A DNA stretch of 64,000 nt from Pictodentalium vernedei (taxonomy: Eukaryota > Mollusca > Scaphopoda > Dentaliida > Dentaliidae), in contig CM062289.1 of the NCBI GenBank assembly GCA_031216915.1, positions 445,246,910 through 445,310,909 of the forward strand, written 5' to 3'. The notes beneath the pieces were generated by a model, which saw nothing but the letters and a program-made list of their open reading frames with translations, searched no databases and was not told where the DNA came from. The position numbers were made by a program, and so were the translations under genes. Position 1 is the first letter of the stretch, and the number at the start of each line of letters is the position of its first letter. Below, piece by piece: positions 1 to 9,978 of the stretch.

Positions 1-148
1 AACACCATGTCCTCCATGTGGGCAATTAGGATGAAGTGTCTTGCCCAAGGACACAGCACAGTTACCCCTGTGGCGGGAATTGAACCGTGAACCATTCAGT
101 TTGAAGTCAAATTCTGTAACCACTGTGCCACTGTGCTCCCACCCAACT
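1..148 (-). repeat. tRNA-derived SINE head
   Basis: On the minus strand, GTGGCACAGTGGTTA (about 130-117) matches pol III box A and CGGTTCAATTCCC (about 87-75) matches box B, spaced as in a tRNA. The downstream text with GTGTCCTTGGGCAAG is the shared SINE body also seen at 17285-17640. It may continue beyond the left window edge. A functional tRNA is unlikely because no acceptor stem is formed. Confidence 0.7.
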
Positions 149-170
149 GATTGGAAAAAACTTTCCACGG

Positions 171-399
171 TTAACCCTTTACCTAACATGAAAAGACACT
201 TGCAAAAAAAAATTCTTGAATAGCTCATTTTTTGTCTCAAAAACATAGGTTATGAGCCCTTGTTGGAACACGCTCGACAAGCTTGTCCCAACTAGGGGTC
301 ATCACCTATGTTTTTGAGACAAAAAATAAAGAAAATTAATTGGCAATTTTTGAGAATAGTGCTGGCCAGTTTTGTCCGTTATGTTGGGTAAAGGGCTAA
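171..399. mobile_element. TTAA MITE (piggyBac-like), palindromic centre
   Basis: Begins TTAACCCTTTACC and ends GGGTAAAGGGCTAA, a terminal inverted repeat next to TTAA, the piggyBac target. The centre (about 240-316) is a palindrome of the ACATAGGTTATGA class, here somewhat decayed. No coding capacity. First of about ten members in the window. Confidence 0.7.
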
Positions 400-1061
400 A
401 ATGTAGTAAACCTGCCACTACTCCTTTGGGATGGACTAAATCTCGAAGCCATGTAGTATATATTATGAAATAATTGACTTGGGCATTCAAGACTTTGTTC
501 ATGATCCGCAATTTCCGTGAGTACTGAGTTATCGCAGAAACTATTCCATAGTATGTATAGAAATGAAAGTTTCGTCTGCATACACACTACAGAATACTTT
601 CTGCAAATACTGCTTTCCAATCCTTATAGTTTTGATCCCATATTCTGGGAAATAATGTCTTGTTTCATTAGCACGCAGTGATATCGTTTATAATGTGCGT
701 GTGATGCACTTCATTATCAAAGAAAAATTCGCTTCAACCTATTGTGACGAAATGTATCAAAAAGTATTTGTTGAACATTTCCAGCTATATTTTCTCATAA
801 AAAAACATAAAAGAAAGAGAAAATAACTGTGTTGTATAACTAGTGTTAGATACACAGTTATTTTAATACTGAACAAGGATTATGCGTGGCCGATGCATGG
901 GTCGAGATTTTTCGCACCTGTAATGCTTCTCATTATAAGACAAGAGCAACACAAAGCATGGCATATGCTCCTGTGCAGTGTCATAAAGGGGAGGTAAGTC
1001 TCTCAGGGGTATAACCAAAGTCAAAAAGATACCAACAATGCATCACATAAAAATTAAACTG
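400..1061. other. No gene seen; small hairpin
   Basis: AT-rich sequence without exon-like frames. A 13-bp arm inverted repeat (AAATAACTGTGT and its complement) lies at about 820-867. Nothing else recognisable. Confidence 0.4.
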
Positions 1062-1069
1062 ATTTGAAT

Positions 1070-1884
1070 TACAGCTGGGCGATATACTAAATTTTCGGTA
1101 CAGTTTCAATATTACTTTATATCGAATATCGTACAAAATGCAAATGAACTTTACCGAAATTTCGATATTTAGATTTTGTACAAGCTGATCGGGGATATGG
1201 TGTGAATTCCTCATAACGCACTAAAACATGGCAGAACGCAAGTCTATAAGAGTGCATTGGCAACACATTTTGAAAGAATTGACAAGAAGTCTTGCAGGTG
1301 TAAACTTTGTAATAGTTTAGCAGCTGCATCAACAGCCAACACGACCAATTTACGATCTCACATTCACAATCATCACAAAAAAAGATTTCATTTTTTTTAA
1401 AGAAATTACCTAACTCGGCAGCGGCGAAATTAAAATTGGTTTTACTTTCATTTTCAAGCAGGGAAGTTCCGTTTGTGGAACGTGTACTATTGAACAGTTT
1501 TCCCGTTTTGCTTTTTGATCAGTATCCGGATATTATTTTGTTAATAACTTAACAGATCAAAGGTCTGATATTATTTAAGCTAAAACCAACTTATACTTCG
1601 GCCACGATGTGTGAGAAAAGTACAGTTATGAACTTAAGACAACCCATGACCATGTGCTCGCTATCCTGACTATGGAGTTTTACGATAGAAGCAAGATAAC
1701 TCTATTGTCTAAGTTACGCAGGTCGACCTTCAGGGTCATGATATAGGGTTAAAACTTATGAGGTGAAGTTCAGAGTACACAATTTCAGCATGCATGATCT
1801 GATACCGATATCGATATCGAAATCGAGGTATTTTCCACAAAAATATCGATATCGAATACTGAATTTCAATATCGCCCAGCTCTA
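1070..1884. mobile_element. Non-autonomous hAT-like element with perfect 8-bp TSD
   Basis: The ends TACAGCTGGGCGATAT and ATATCGCCCAGCTCTA are inverted repeats of the hAT type. The 8-bp duplication ATTTGAAT flanks it exactly at 1062-1069 and 1885-1892. Internal ends are rich in ATCGATATCGA motifs. It is 815 bp with no transposase frame. The intact duplication suggests fairly recent insertion. Confidence 0.85.
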
Positions 1885-2129
1885 ATTTGAATCCGCATTC
1901 ATAAGTTACTGGACAGAAACCAAATTAAAGATGGTCTCCCTGGTGGCCATATTGAATTGGTTATCTGATCTAAAATCGAAAGGAAGCTTCCTCTAGACAC
2001 CAATGATGCATAACCAAATAAACAGCTGCACCACGAGTGCATGATACACCCATTATTAATTACAAGAGGGAACCACACAATATGAGTATACATGTGTACT
2101 TGTCAGGTTACATATACTTGCCACCAAAA

Positions 2130-2995
2130 AATCATGAAAATTGCTCAAAGTCCAATATGTGGAAAATTGCCTATATTTTGATGAATAAGGTCCCATAACT
2201 CTGGAATGACAAATCGGACAGCGACACAAATTGAAAGGGAGATTCCTTCTATCAAGATATACTTGCAACCAAAAAATCATGAAAATTGCTGTAAGCATTT
2301 TCAAGTTATTGTTCGACATGTGAAAAATAAAGTCCCATAACTCTGGAATGACTAATCGAACGGCGACACCAACCGAAAGGGAGCTTCCTTCCGTCAACAT
2401 AAACCACCTACCAAAAAATCGTGAAAATCTCTTGAAGCGTTCTCGAGTTATCGTACGACATGTAAAAAATCAACAATTTTCCAAGTAATAAAGTCCCATA
2501 ACTCTGGAATGACTAATCGAACGGCGACATTAAACGAAAGGGAGCTTCCCTCCATCAACATAAACCACCTACTAAAAAATCGTGAAAATCTCTCGAAGCG
2601 TTCGAGTTATCATACAACGTGTAAAAAATCAACAATTTTCCAAATAATAAATCCCATAACTCTGGAATGACTAATCTAACGGCGACACTAAACGAAAGGG
2701 AGCTTCCCTCCATCGATATACACCACCTACCCCAAAATCACGAAAATCTCTCAAAGCATTCTCGAGTTATCATACGACGTGTAAAAAATCAACAATTTTC
2801 TAAGTAATAAAGTCCCATAACTCTGGAATGACTAATCGAACGGCGACGCTAAACGAAAGGGAGCATCCCTCCATCGATATACACCACCTACCCAAAAATC
2901 ATGAAAATCTCTCAAAGTGTTCTTGAGTTATCGTACGACATGTGACCGGACGGACAGACAGACAGCGGTATACCATAATACGGCCGTTTTTTCAA
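2130..2995. repeat. Tandem array, about 160-bp unit, with GGACGGACAGACAGAC tail
   Basis: Five units share TCCCATAACTCTGGAATGAC, starting near 2191, 2333, 2494, 2652 and 2813 (spacing 142, 161, 158 and 161). The last unit runs into GACCGGACGGACAGACAGAC followed by an imperfect hairpin. The layout (tandem core, GACAGAC tail, short hairpin) resembles pearl/HINE-type non-autonomous Helentrons; that assignment is inference. Confidence 0.7.
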
Positions 2996-3017
2996 AGCGG
3001 GCGTATAAAAATGAATC

Positions 3018-3720
3018 TGATTTGAGCCAGTATTCATTTGTTATTCGACGGAAACCAAATTCAAGATGGCAGCCAAGAAGCTATCATGAATTGGCCACTG
3101 GCTGCCATCTTGGTTCAGTTGACTGGTCCAACATTGAAAGGAAGCTTCCTCCAGATAGCCACAATGCATAATTCAAAAATACAAATAATTCGCATTCATT
3201 AGTTATTGGTTGTGAACCAAATTCAATATGGCCACTATGGCAGTCACTAACAATCTGAAAACAGGTAAAAAATTAACGAATTAAGGGCCATAACTCTGCT
3301 CAGTATGGCTGAACCTTACCAAGTTTCAAACTCACTGAAAACATTGTTAAAGGTCTCATATTCCCAATATTGACCAAATCCATTGATATTTGTTGAAAAT
3401 ATCGAGCTAACAAGCTAAAAACAGGCAAAAATTAATGAATTAAGGGCCATAACTCCACTCAGTACAGCCAGGCCCTACCAGTTTTAACTCATTCAAGAAG
3501 TTCTTACAATGACATACGAAAATCATTTATATTTGTTCAAGTTATCGTGCTAATGAGCTAAAGACAGACAAAAAAATACCTAATTAAGAGCAATAACTCT
3601 GTTCAGTATGACCGAATTGGAACAGTTTTCGAACCCATTCAAGACGTTAAAAAAGTCTCACATACCAAATATTGACCAAATCCATTGATATTTGGTCAAG
3701 TTATCGCACTATCAAGAAAA
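3018..3720. repeat. Second diverged tandem array, about 155-bp unit
   Basis: Three units share AATTAAGGGCCATAACTCTG-type starts near 3280, 3437 and 3586. The same family recurs, interrupted by MITEs, at about 47740-48585. The flanking 3018-3240 segment is a diverged copy of 1885-2030 (shared CCAAATT-AAGATGG and GGAAGCTTCCTC). Confidence 0.6.
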
Positions 3721-3829
3721 TCACGTCTGCCCGATCGTCACAAGTTAAAACATTGAATTTTCAAGCAATGCTATGCAACAATAATATGTTATTTTTCATC
3801 TTCAGGACTGAAACGATTTTCAATATCCA

Positions 3830-4047
3830 CTCATCACACTGCCCAATCGACTGGCAGATTCTCTGAGCAGTCAGAGGATTCTATGCGGAGTCAGTAAGAT
3901 TCTCTGTGTTTTTCAAGCATTTTTTAGTGTGAAGAATGAGAGTCAAGAATGAAAGAAGTCACTGAACACAAGAATGGAAAAGTGTATATTCAAACTTTGT
4001 ATTTATTAGTTCACAGAACCATTATAACAGACTCCTGTTGACTGGTT
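3830..4047. repeat. Dispersed repeat, left half (split from 5528-5760)
   Basis: Inverted copy of 14335-14560: both hold CACTGCCCA-TCGACTGG, the AGAGAATC cluster and ATTTATTAGTT. In the 14-kb copy this half is directly joined to the part found here at 5528-5760, so about 1.48 kb has been inserted in this copy. Confidence 0.6.
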
Positions 4048-4049
4048 TC

Positions 4050-4163
4050 CAGGCCAAGCATTCTTTAGGAGTGCAGGAGTGCTGCACATGTACTGCACAC
4101 CTAGAAAAAATTGAGGAGGGCAATTTTTTGTACTCCTTGATTTTCTGGAATGCCAGACCTGTT
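4050..4163. repeat. Short element ending in CCAGGCC-GCATTC / GAATGCCAG
   Basis: The ends CCAGGCCAAGCATTC and GAATGCCAGACCTG are inverted repeats around a GAGGAGGGCAATTTTTT core. Related text lies at 5460-5528 and 44595-44650. Confidence 0.4.
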
Positions 4164-4344
4164 CGGGACTGCTTTTAAAATCTATTATCATTTCGTCCCC
4201 TGAGTTTCAATGTGTTCTATGTGCTTACTGGCATATACACGATTATATCAGCCTTTGTGTTTGTGTTTGAATGGGGCCATTTCAGTGGTGCCTGGTTGTC
4301 CTTGAAGTCCGGCCATCATGTGCACACACTCAGATGTTATAATT

Positions 4345-4935
4345 AAACAATAATATGATTTTGGAGGGCATTATGGTTCGTGAGCGGCCCTGCATCGATG
4401 TTGAACAGCCCGAGGGTTTATTAAAGGCCCGAGACGAAGTCGAGGGCCGTTAATAAGTCCAAGGGCTGTTCAACATCGATGCAGGGCCACTCACGAACCA
4501 TTATGCCCGACAACAATCATGTTATTACTATTATTACCACTACGTAATTTGTAATTTTACACATTTCCAAAATGATATCCCAGCAATCAAAAGACACAAA
4601 ATTTAATAAAACAGAAACATTTTATTTGGGACCACGTAACTCAAAGAATGTTTTGAAAATGTTTTGATGATGTCAGTCACTTAGGAACACCATAATGTGT
4701 CTGTTGCTGTCGATCAACAAGACCGCAGCATGGCGAAAGAATCAACATTTCCTTGCGAGTTCTCGCCTCATTTCTAAATTTTCAATTCTAAAAGACGTCA
4801 CGTGACAAGAGGGCCGATAATGAATTTTGTTTTCCATTAGCGGCCCTCCTATCACGTGACTACCGAGCAATAGAGGATATGATTGCCCGTTAAATCGACA
4901 TTAATGCAGTAGGAAACGCCCTGCAAAGTGGTAAT
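4345..4935. mobile_element. Foldback element with perfect-like palindrome
   Basis: 4368-4507 is a long palindrome around ACGAAGTCGAGGGCC, with arms running from AGGGCATTATGGTTCGTGAG to its complement. The outer parts (GTGGTAATAATG, CGGCCCTCCTATCACGTGAC) relate it to the 1.4-kb foldback at 58447-59850. No coding frame. Confidence 0.65.
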
Positions 4936-4949
4936 AATGGACATTGGTA

Positions 4950-5275
4950 CATTAGACACAGTGAAAAATTAATTTAAACAATACTGAGAAAGCACAATGT
5001 TGTACATGCCTTGTTTCTCCCCGCCTTTATCTTACTTGTTCTCTCTTACTCTTCTATGCTTTTTTTTTTCTTCTACAGGGAAAGGCAGGAAGACAGCCAA
5101 TCTGGCTATGCCTTTCCCTGCCAGTATACATTTTAAAAATTAATATTATCTCTGACTGTGTATGTGCCTTATTATTGTAAATTGGATATTGTAGATTTTT
5201 ACACATTTGTCAGTTCTGTATTTGCTTAGTATACTGCTGAATAAAAAATATCTATATATCTATCTAGAACACATT
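4950..5275 (+). repeat. Probable non-LTR retrotransposon 3' end
   Basis: Untranslated-looking sequence ends in AATAAAAAATATCTATATATCTATC, meaning a poly(A)-signal-like motif followed by a short simple tail, which is typical of LINE/SINE 3' ends. The GGGAAAGGCAGG-GACAGCC-GGCTATG motif is distantly mirrored at 37885-37950. No RT frame is attached. Confidence 0.35.
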
Positions 5276-5527
5276 GGAACTCATGGGACAATTTGTCAAT
5301 GTTTCATTGATTCACAAAAATTCATAATGAGAAGATGTAGGTGCCAATTTTTCCACTATGGAGATGAATATAGTACAATTTTTCAGTCACAATATTAATA
5401 CAGTGAAGTGAATATAACCAAAATAGCATACAAGTTTTTGTATTGAAAATTTCAGGTGCAATTGCACTTCCAAGCAATCTGAGGAGGGTAATTGTTTTGC
5501 ACACCTTGATTTTCTAGATTGCCAGGC

Positions 5528-5760
5528 TTGGGTTTCGGATTTTCCTTTGTTTTAATGAGCAAAACAGTCTGCACCATTTGAGTGGTGGTGGGTGTTTTTT
5601 CCCTCAATATTGCTACTCTGGCTCACTTCCATTCTAATCATGTGTTTTATACAGCATATATTGTGAAATAGCTGCGCACAACTTGTGGACAAATATCTTT
5701 GGAAGAGATCCAAATAGTACAACAAGACGGAAAGGGCCCGAAATGAAGGAAATAAGGAAC
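5528..5760. repeat. Dispersed repeat, right half
   Basis: Inverted copy of 14110-14330, sharing CAGTCTGCACCATTTGAGTG and GTGAAATAGCTGCGCACAACTTG with it. Together with 3830-4047 it forms one repeat interrupted by an insertion. Confidence 0.6.
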
Positions 5761-5994
5761 TGAAAGAGGGTGGTGTAAAACGGAAAGTGGTACAGCGTAA
5801 TTTCTGTTCTAGAATACTAAGCTTTTCTGTGGAAATCTCTGCAGAGTTCTTCGTTAAAGAAAAGAGTCATATTCCAGTGACATTTTTGTGACGATATACC
5901 CAAGAGATATTGAGCTATATAGGATACCACAGTGTGCCTGTATCCATTTGACATTGGAACGTGTAATTTCATATGCTGCTATGCGGTAATTAGT

Positions 5995-6062
5995 GGTTAA
6001 CTGAGCCACAGGCGATGATATAGCCGGTAAACTGAGCCACAGGCGATGATATAGCCAGTACG
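5995..6062. repeat. Two-copy 32-bp direct repeat
   Basis: CTGAGCCACAGGCGATGATA occurs twice at 32-bp spacing, differing only at the end. No further function seen. Confidence 0.6.
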
Positions 6063-6132
6063 TGGAAGGTCACAGCTTTGTTAGGACTGACTATAAATAA
6101 AGAGCTTTATTGAATTTTTGTGGAGTTATTAC

Positions 6133-6588
6133 ACCGTATTTACTCTATGTATTGGGACAGCTAAAAATAATTATTTTCACAGGTGTCCCAATTGTTAGAA
6201 AATGGGGAAAGAACACAGTCTGGTCTTGATTTGATGCTGAATAAAGTTGTGTGTGATTCGTTTCCATCACTATATACGAAAATTGCTGTCCAATTTTTTT
6301 TATATTTTCATTTTTTGCTTCCAAAACATAGCTTATGATCCCTCATTGGAACGAGCGCATTGCGCGCGTTCCAATGAGGGATCATAAGCTATGTGTTTGA
6401 AGTGAAAAATGAAACTTTTTAGTTACTCAAGAATTTTTTTTATGAGTGTCGTCTGCTACTAGTGACTGGCCAACTGGAAACAAATCTCCTGAATGTCCAA
6501 AACTTTGGAGCATAAAAAAAATATAGTTTTCTGGAAAAAATGTGTGTTCCAAATCATAGAGTGTCCCAATACATAGAGTAAATACGGT
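6133..6588. mobile_element. Non-autonomous TIR element with palindromic core
   Basis: The ends ACCGTATTTACTCTATGTAT and its complement form a terminal inverted repeat of at least 25 bp (6133 onwards and up to 6588), next to TA. The centre 6324-6397 is a near-perfect palindrome related to the TTAA MITE core, though here both arms read GCTTATGATCCCTCATT. Flanking T-rich text and TGTCGTCTGCT also come from the TTAA MITE, so a MITE is nested inside. Confidence 0.65.
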
Positions 6589-6659
6589 AGATTAAAATAT
6601 GTAATTTACCCGCAACACAATTCATACACTACACTCTTTGAGCAAACCAAACTGCACAC

Positions 6660-7370
6660 ATAACGAAATTACATATCCAGCCCTGGCAATTCACCCTTAG
6701 CAATCAGTAGTTCCAAGGAAAATGACGAGGAAACGAAAAATATCGCACTTCAAAAATACTGCCGAGGATGGCTTCTTCAGAAAGCCTTGTGGTGGCAGAA
6801 ATTGCACAACTTCCAGGTTACACAAGGAATCAAACCATGTGGGTTGCACTATGCTGTATTGCTAATCTTACAATTTACAGTACAAATTGCAGCATAACCA
6901 CTAGAAACTATGTGTTCTGCTTATTTTACGTTGATAACACCAGAAGCTGACATCAGTTTCTGGAAAGCTCTTACAGAGCTTTCCAGAAACTGATGTCAGA
7001 TTCTAGTGTTATCAACATAGAAGCAGTGAGATACTTAGTTTGTGGTTATGCTGCATCTTATTTTCACTCACACTATACATATTGAGCAAGTTGCCTGCTT
7101 ACTTCTTTGATTTTTTCTCAGCATTCACATGGTTCATGATATTTGCATGATCCAATTGAGTGAAAGATTCTGTACATTGATTGTGATTATATGCACATGT
7201 ATCTCAAACTACTTTTACATGTTAAAGTTACTTGAAAGTTTTCACTTCACCGCATACTACATGTACATGGCAACTGAGACTATGCCCTGTCCCGATGATT
7301 CTTACACACTCAAACAGGCTTCACAGCAATTGCCATAGAAGCACCAGTTTTCCACAGCAATTTTTTTGCT
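6660..7370. mobile_element. Palindromic repeat family D, copy 1
   Basis: The central palindrome 6930-7016 has arms around CTGGAAAGCTCTTACAGAGC. The whole segment is matched in inverted orientation at 36705-37372, so ends and core move together. Superclass not determined. Confidence 0.6.
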
Positions 7371-7489
7371 GAGTAAACAAGAATGAATTACCCGGTCTGC
7401 ATATCATTTATACAGATGTATAAGCATGTATATATGCAAACAATCAATCGTACTCTATAAGTACCAAGATACCCCACAACAAGTCCATA

Positions 7490-7903
7490 CTGACAGTAAG
7501 TAGTAATTTGAATAGCCACTTTGCCAACAGGAGTATTCGATTAACAGGGATTGTGTCAGTTTCCTGTATTCTAGAGATAAACTTAGCATTTATTCTATTA
7601 TATATTGTTTGACAGAGCTCCATGAGCTCTGTCAAACAAGATATAATAAATTAAATGCCTGTATTGGATGTACTGAGGCCAAGTAGGTCTTTAAACAAAG
7701 AAAAACTGGGGAGAGTCAGGGTAATTTCTCGAAAGGTTACAAGATTTTTTATTCAATTAACAGGAGTTTACTCTATAACCTATATTTAATTAACAGGTCA
7801 AATTTGTGCTAGAGGTATGGTAAATGGTTTCGTGTTGGGAAATTATATTCAATTAACAGGGTTATTCAGTTAAGAGATATCTAATTAAGTGGGCTCCACT
7901 GTA
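7490..7903. mobile_element. TA-target MITE (pogo/Tc1-like), inverted copy
   Basis: Ends ...GGGCTCCACTGTA, the complement of the TACAGTGGAGCCC start of the 11301-11733 copy. Internal palindrome around GAGCTCCATGAGCTCTG spans about 7587-7661. Many TTAATT/AACAGG motifs. No coding capacity. Confidence 0.65.
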
Positions 7904-8044
7904 TTATGTTATCCTGTTTTTATTGTAGTTCATTCTTGTTTTGTGCCGTTGTATCACAAACTATTGCATCACATTTTATGTTGCTGTTATTGCACTTTCG
8001 GTAAAGATGTCTTGATCAAAAATAAAGTATATTGAATATCTCAC

Positions 8045-8317
8045 TATTTAGGCTATATTTCGCATTGGTTACTCAATAGAGTTTAACCTTATCAACTTCG
8101 TTTAGTCTTGAATTGACATCAAGCTCCCCTTCAGAAGTTAGAGTCCAGTTTTGGAATATTTAACAAAAACCATAGAATTGTGGCAGTTCATGCACATGTC
8201 GTGGGCCTTCACTGCTGTTTCACGAAGAAATGACGAATGGATGGAATCAAATTAAAAAAAAGTGTAAAACCTCAAGACTACGGCGGCTCAGCAGTGCAAC
8301 CTCCTCTTCAGTTCTTA
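8045..8317. other. No gene seen
   Basis: No exon, repeat or hairpin recognised here apart from ordinary AT-rich sequence. Confidence 0.3.
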
Positions 8318-8480
8318 ACCTGATATATCACGTTATTACCCTGATGTATCAGATTATTATCCTGATATATCAGTTTATTTTCCTAATACATCAGCTCAAG
8401 TAACCTGATATATCACCCTATGTGCCCTGATTTATCAGGTTGTTACTGTGGTATAGCAGGTTATTTTCCTATATCGCTTG
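8318..8480. repeat. Degenerate short tandem repeat of CCTGATATATCAG
   Basis: About seven units of roughly 20-25 bp, each built on the palindrome CTGATATATCAG with variants TGATGTATCAG and TGATTTATCAG. They read as diverged minisatellite units. Confidence 0.7.
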
Positions 8481-8964
8481 TATATCAATCCGTCAGACAG
8501 CTTTACACTGTCATTCAAACATCTAGGGGTGGATGGGCAGTATACAGCCATCTCACAAAGCATATATGTCATGACCCAGACATAACATCACGACTGCAAT
8601 ATGTGATAGCACAGAAAATGGGACAGGGGTTGGGAGAGTAGGGGTACAGGTACAATCTCGGAGGCCTAACTAATGAATGGAGGAATAAAAAGAGAAGTAG
8701 AGAGGACACAAAGGGCCCGACCACCGGTACCTCTCTGTTCTGCTGCCGGTTGCAAAGGTGGTGCAAGCGTTTCCCTGACAGTGGGTACTAACCTACTTGA
8801 CAAGGGGCTTGGTATCTATCAGTAAGATGGCAAAATTGTGCCCCTCTCCAACCCCGAGACTCAAGCCTTGGTGTGGGGGAGGAGCAGTATATAGCCGCCT
8901 TACAAAAGCTATGTTGTGCCCCAGAAAGCTTGAAAAAAAAGTTCCTAAACATGGTGGGGAAGGT

Positions 8965-8993
8965 GGGGGGGGGGGGGGGGGGGGGGGGGGGGG
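8965..8993 (+). repeat. G29 homopolymer
   Basis: A run of 29 G, the longest in the window, directly beside a TTAA-MITE remnant (8995-9060). Length is likely to be unreliable in any assembly. Confidence 0.8.
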
Positions 8994-9013
8994 AGAATTA
9001 GTTATTCAAGAAT

Positions 9014-9019
9014 TTTATT
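9014..9019 (-). promoter_or_regulatory. Possible poly(A) signal AATAAA of the BTB-ZF gene
   Basis: The minus strand reads AATAAA about 155 bases downstream of the stop codon. It lies inside a degraded half copy of the TTAA MITE family (about 8995-9060), where other copies read a longer T run instead, so the signal may have been supplied by the insertion. No transcript evidence is available. Confidence 0.35.
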
Positions 9020-9172
9020 TGCAAGTGTCGTCTGCCTTTTGGTGTTAGGTAAGGGTTCATAATTGAGGAGGATGTAGAGGACAAGAGGTTCTGGGTCACC
9101 GTACTCGAGTAATATCACTATGTCTACACCAGTTCACAAACTGTGAACAACCGAATAGAACATCATTCCTGA

Positions 9173-9978
9173 TTATGAATGGCCCTTACGAACGATGTGC
9201 TTTTTCAAGGAGTTCATGCGCGAAAAGGTTGAACCACATCGATCGCATTGAAAAACCTGTGGGTCTGTGTGCTTCAACTTCATGTGTTCCGCCATGTACT
9301 TCTTGGATTTGAATGTAGCTTTACAAATCTGACAAACGACAATTTCTCCACCCATGCAAATGGTTTGATGAAAATCACAATTTCTTTTCCTGTTGAATGT
9401 CTTCCCACACGTAGAACATTTGTGTGGCTCTATAGAATGATGTTTATGGATGTGTTCTGTATAAATATGTGAATAGGAAAACTTTTGTTCACATATGTCA
9501 CACTTGTATTTGAATGAGTCCATGTGGCCCTGCCTGTGTCTCATAAGACCAAGTTTAGTGCGATATGTTTTGTTGCAGTCAATACATATATGACGCTCGT
9601 TCCTGTGTTCAGAACTTTTGTGTTGCTCCATGTCAGATTTCTGGTAGAATTTCTTTGAGCATATTTTACATTCAAACATTGTCCCTTTATGTCTTCTTTC
9701 GTGGCGTCTCAATGACGACTTTCTCGTGAAGCTGACGCAACATTCATGGCATTTAATTTCACAGACTACTTTTTGTACTGCTTTGTTTTGAGGTGTAGAT
9801 GTTGCCATGGGGCCTTCAGATATCTGCAGAGTATTAGGTACTGTCATTTCCTCGTTAGTATCTATCATGCTTTCATCTGCAAATGGTATGGTATCATTGT
9901 GATGTTCTCCATACAGGAAAATATTCTCGACATTGATCATCTCTGGCAGTGGTTCCAGACTTTCCACCTTAGCATTTA
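9173..9978 (-). CDS. BTB-ZF coding exon 3 (seven zinc fingers and stop)
   Basis: Residues 317-584. Fingers with C-x2-C-x12-H-x3-5-H spacing lie at about 393-413, 420-441, 448-468, 476-496, 504-524, 532-553 and 561-583. Finger 5 ends in cysteine instead of the last histidine (HQTIC), making it C2HC, and finger 7 has five residues between its histidines. Linkers are mostly not the TGEKP type; SIEPHKC before finger 5 is the closest. The acceptor AG is at 9980-9979 and the TAA stop at 9175-9173, one residue after the last finger. All fingers sit in one exon, as is common for this class. Confidence 0.92.
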
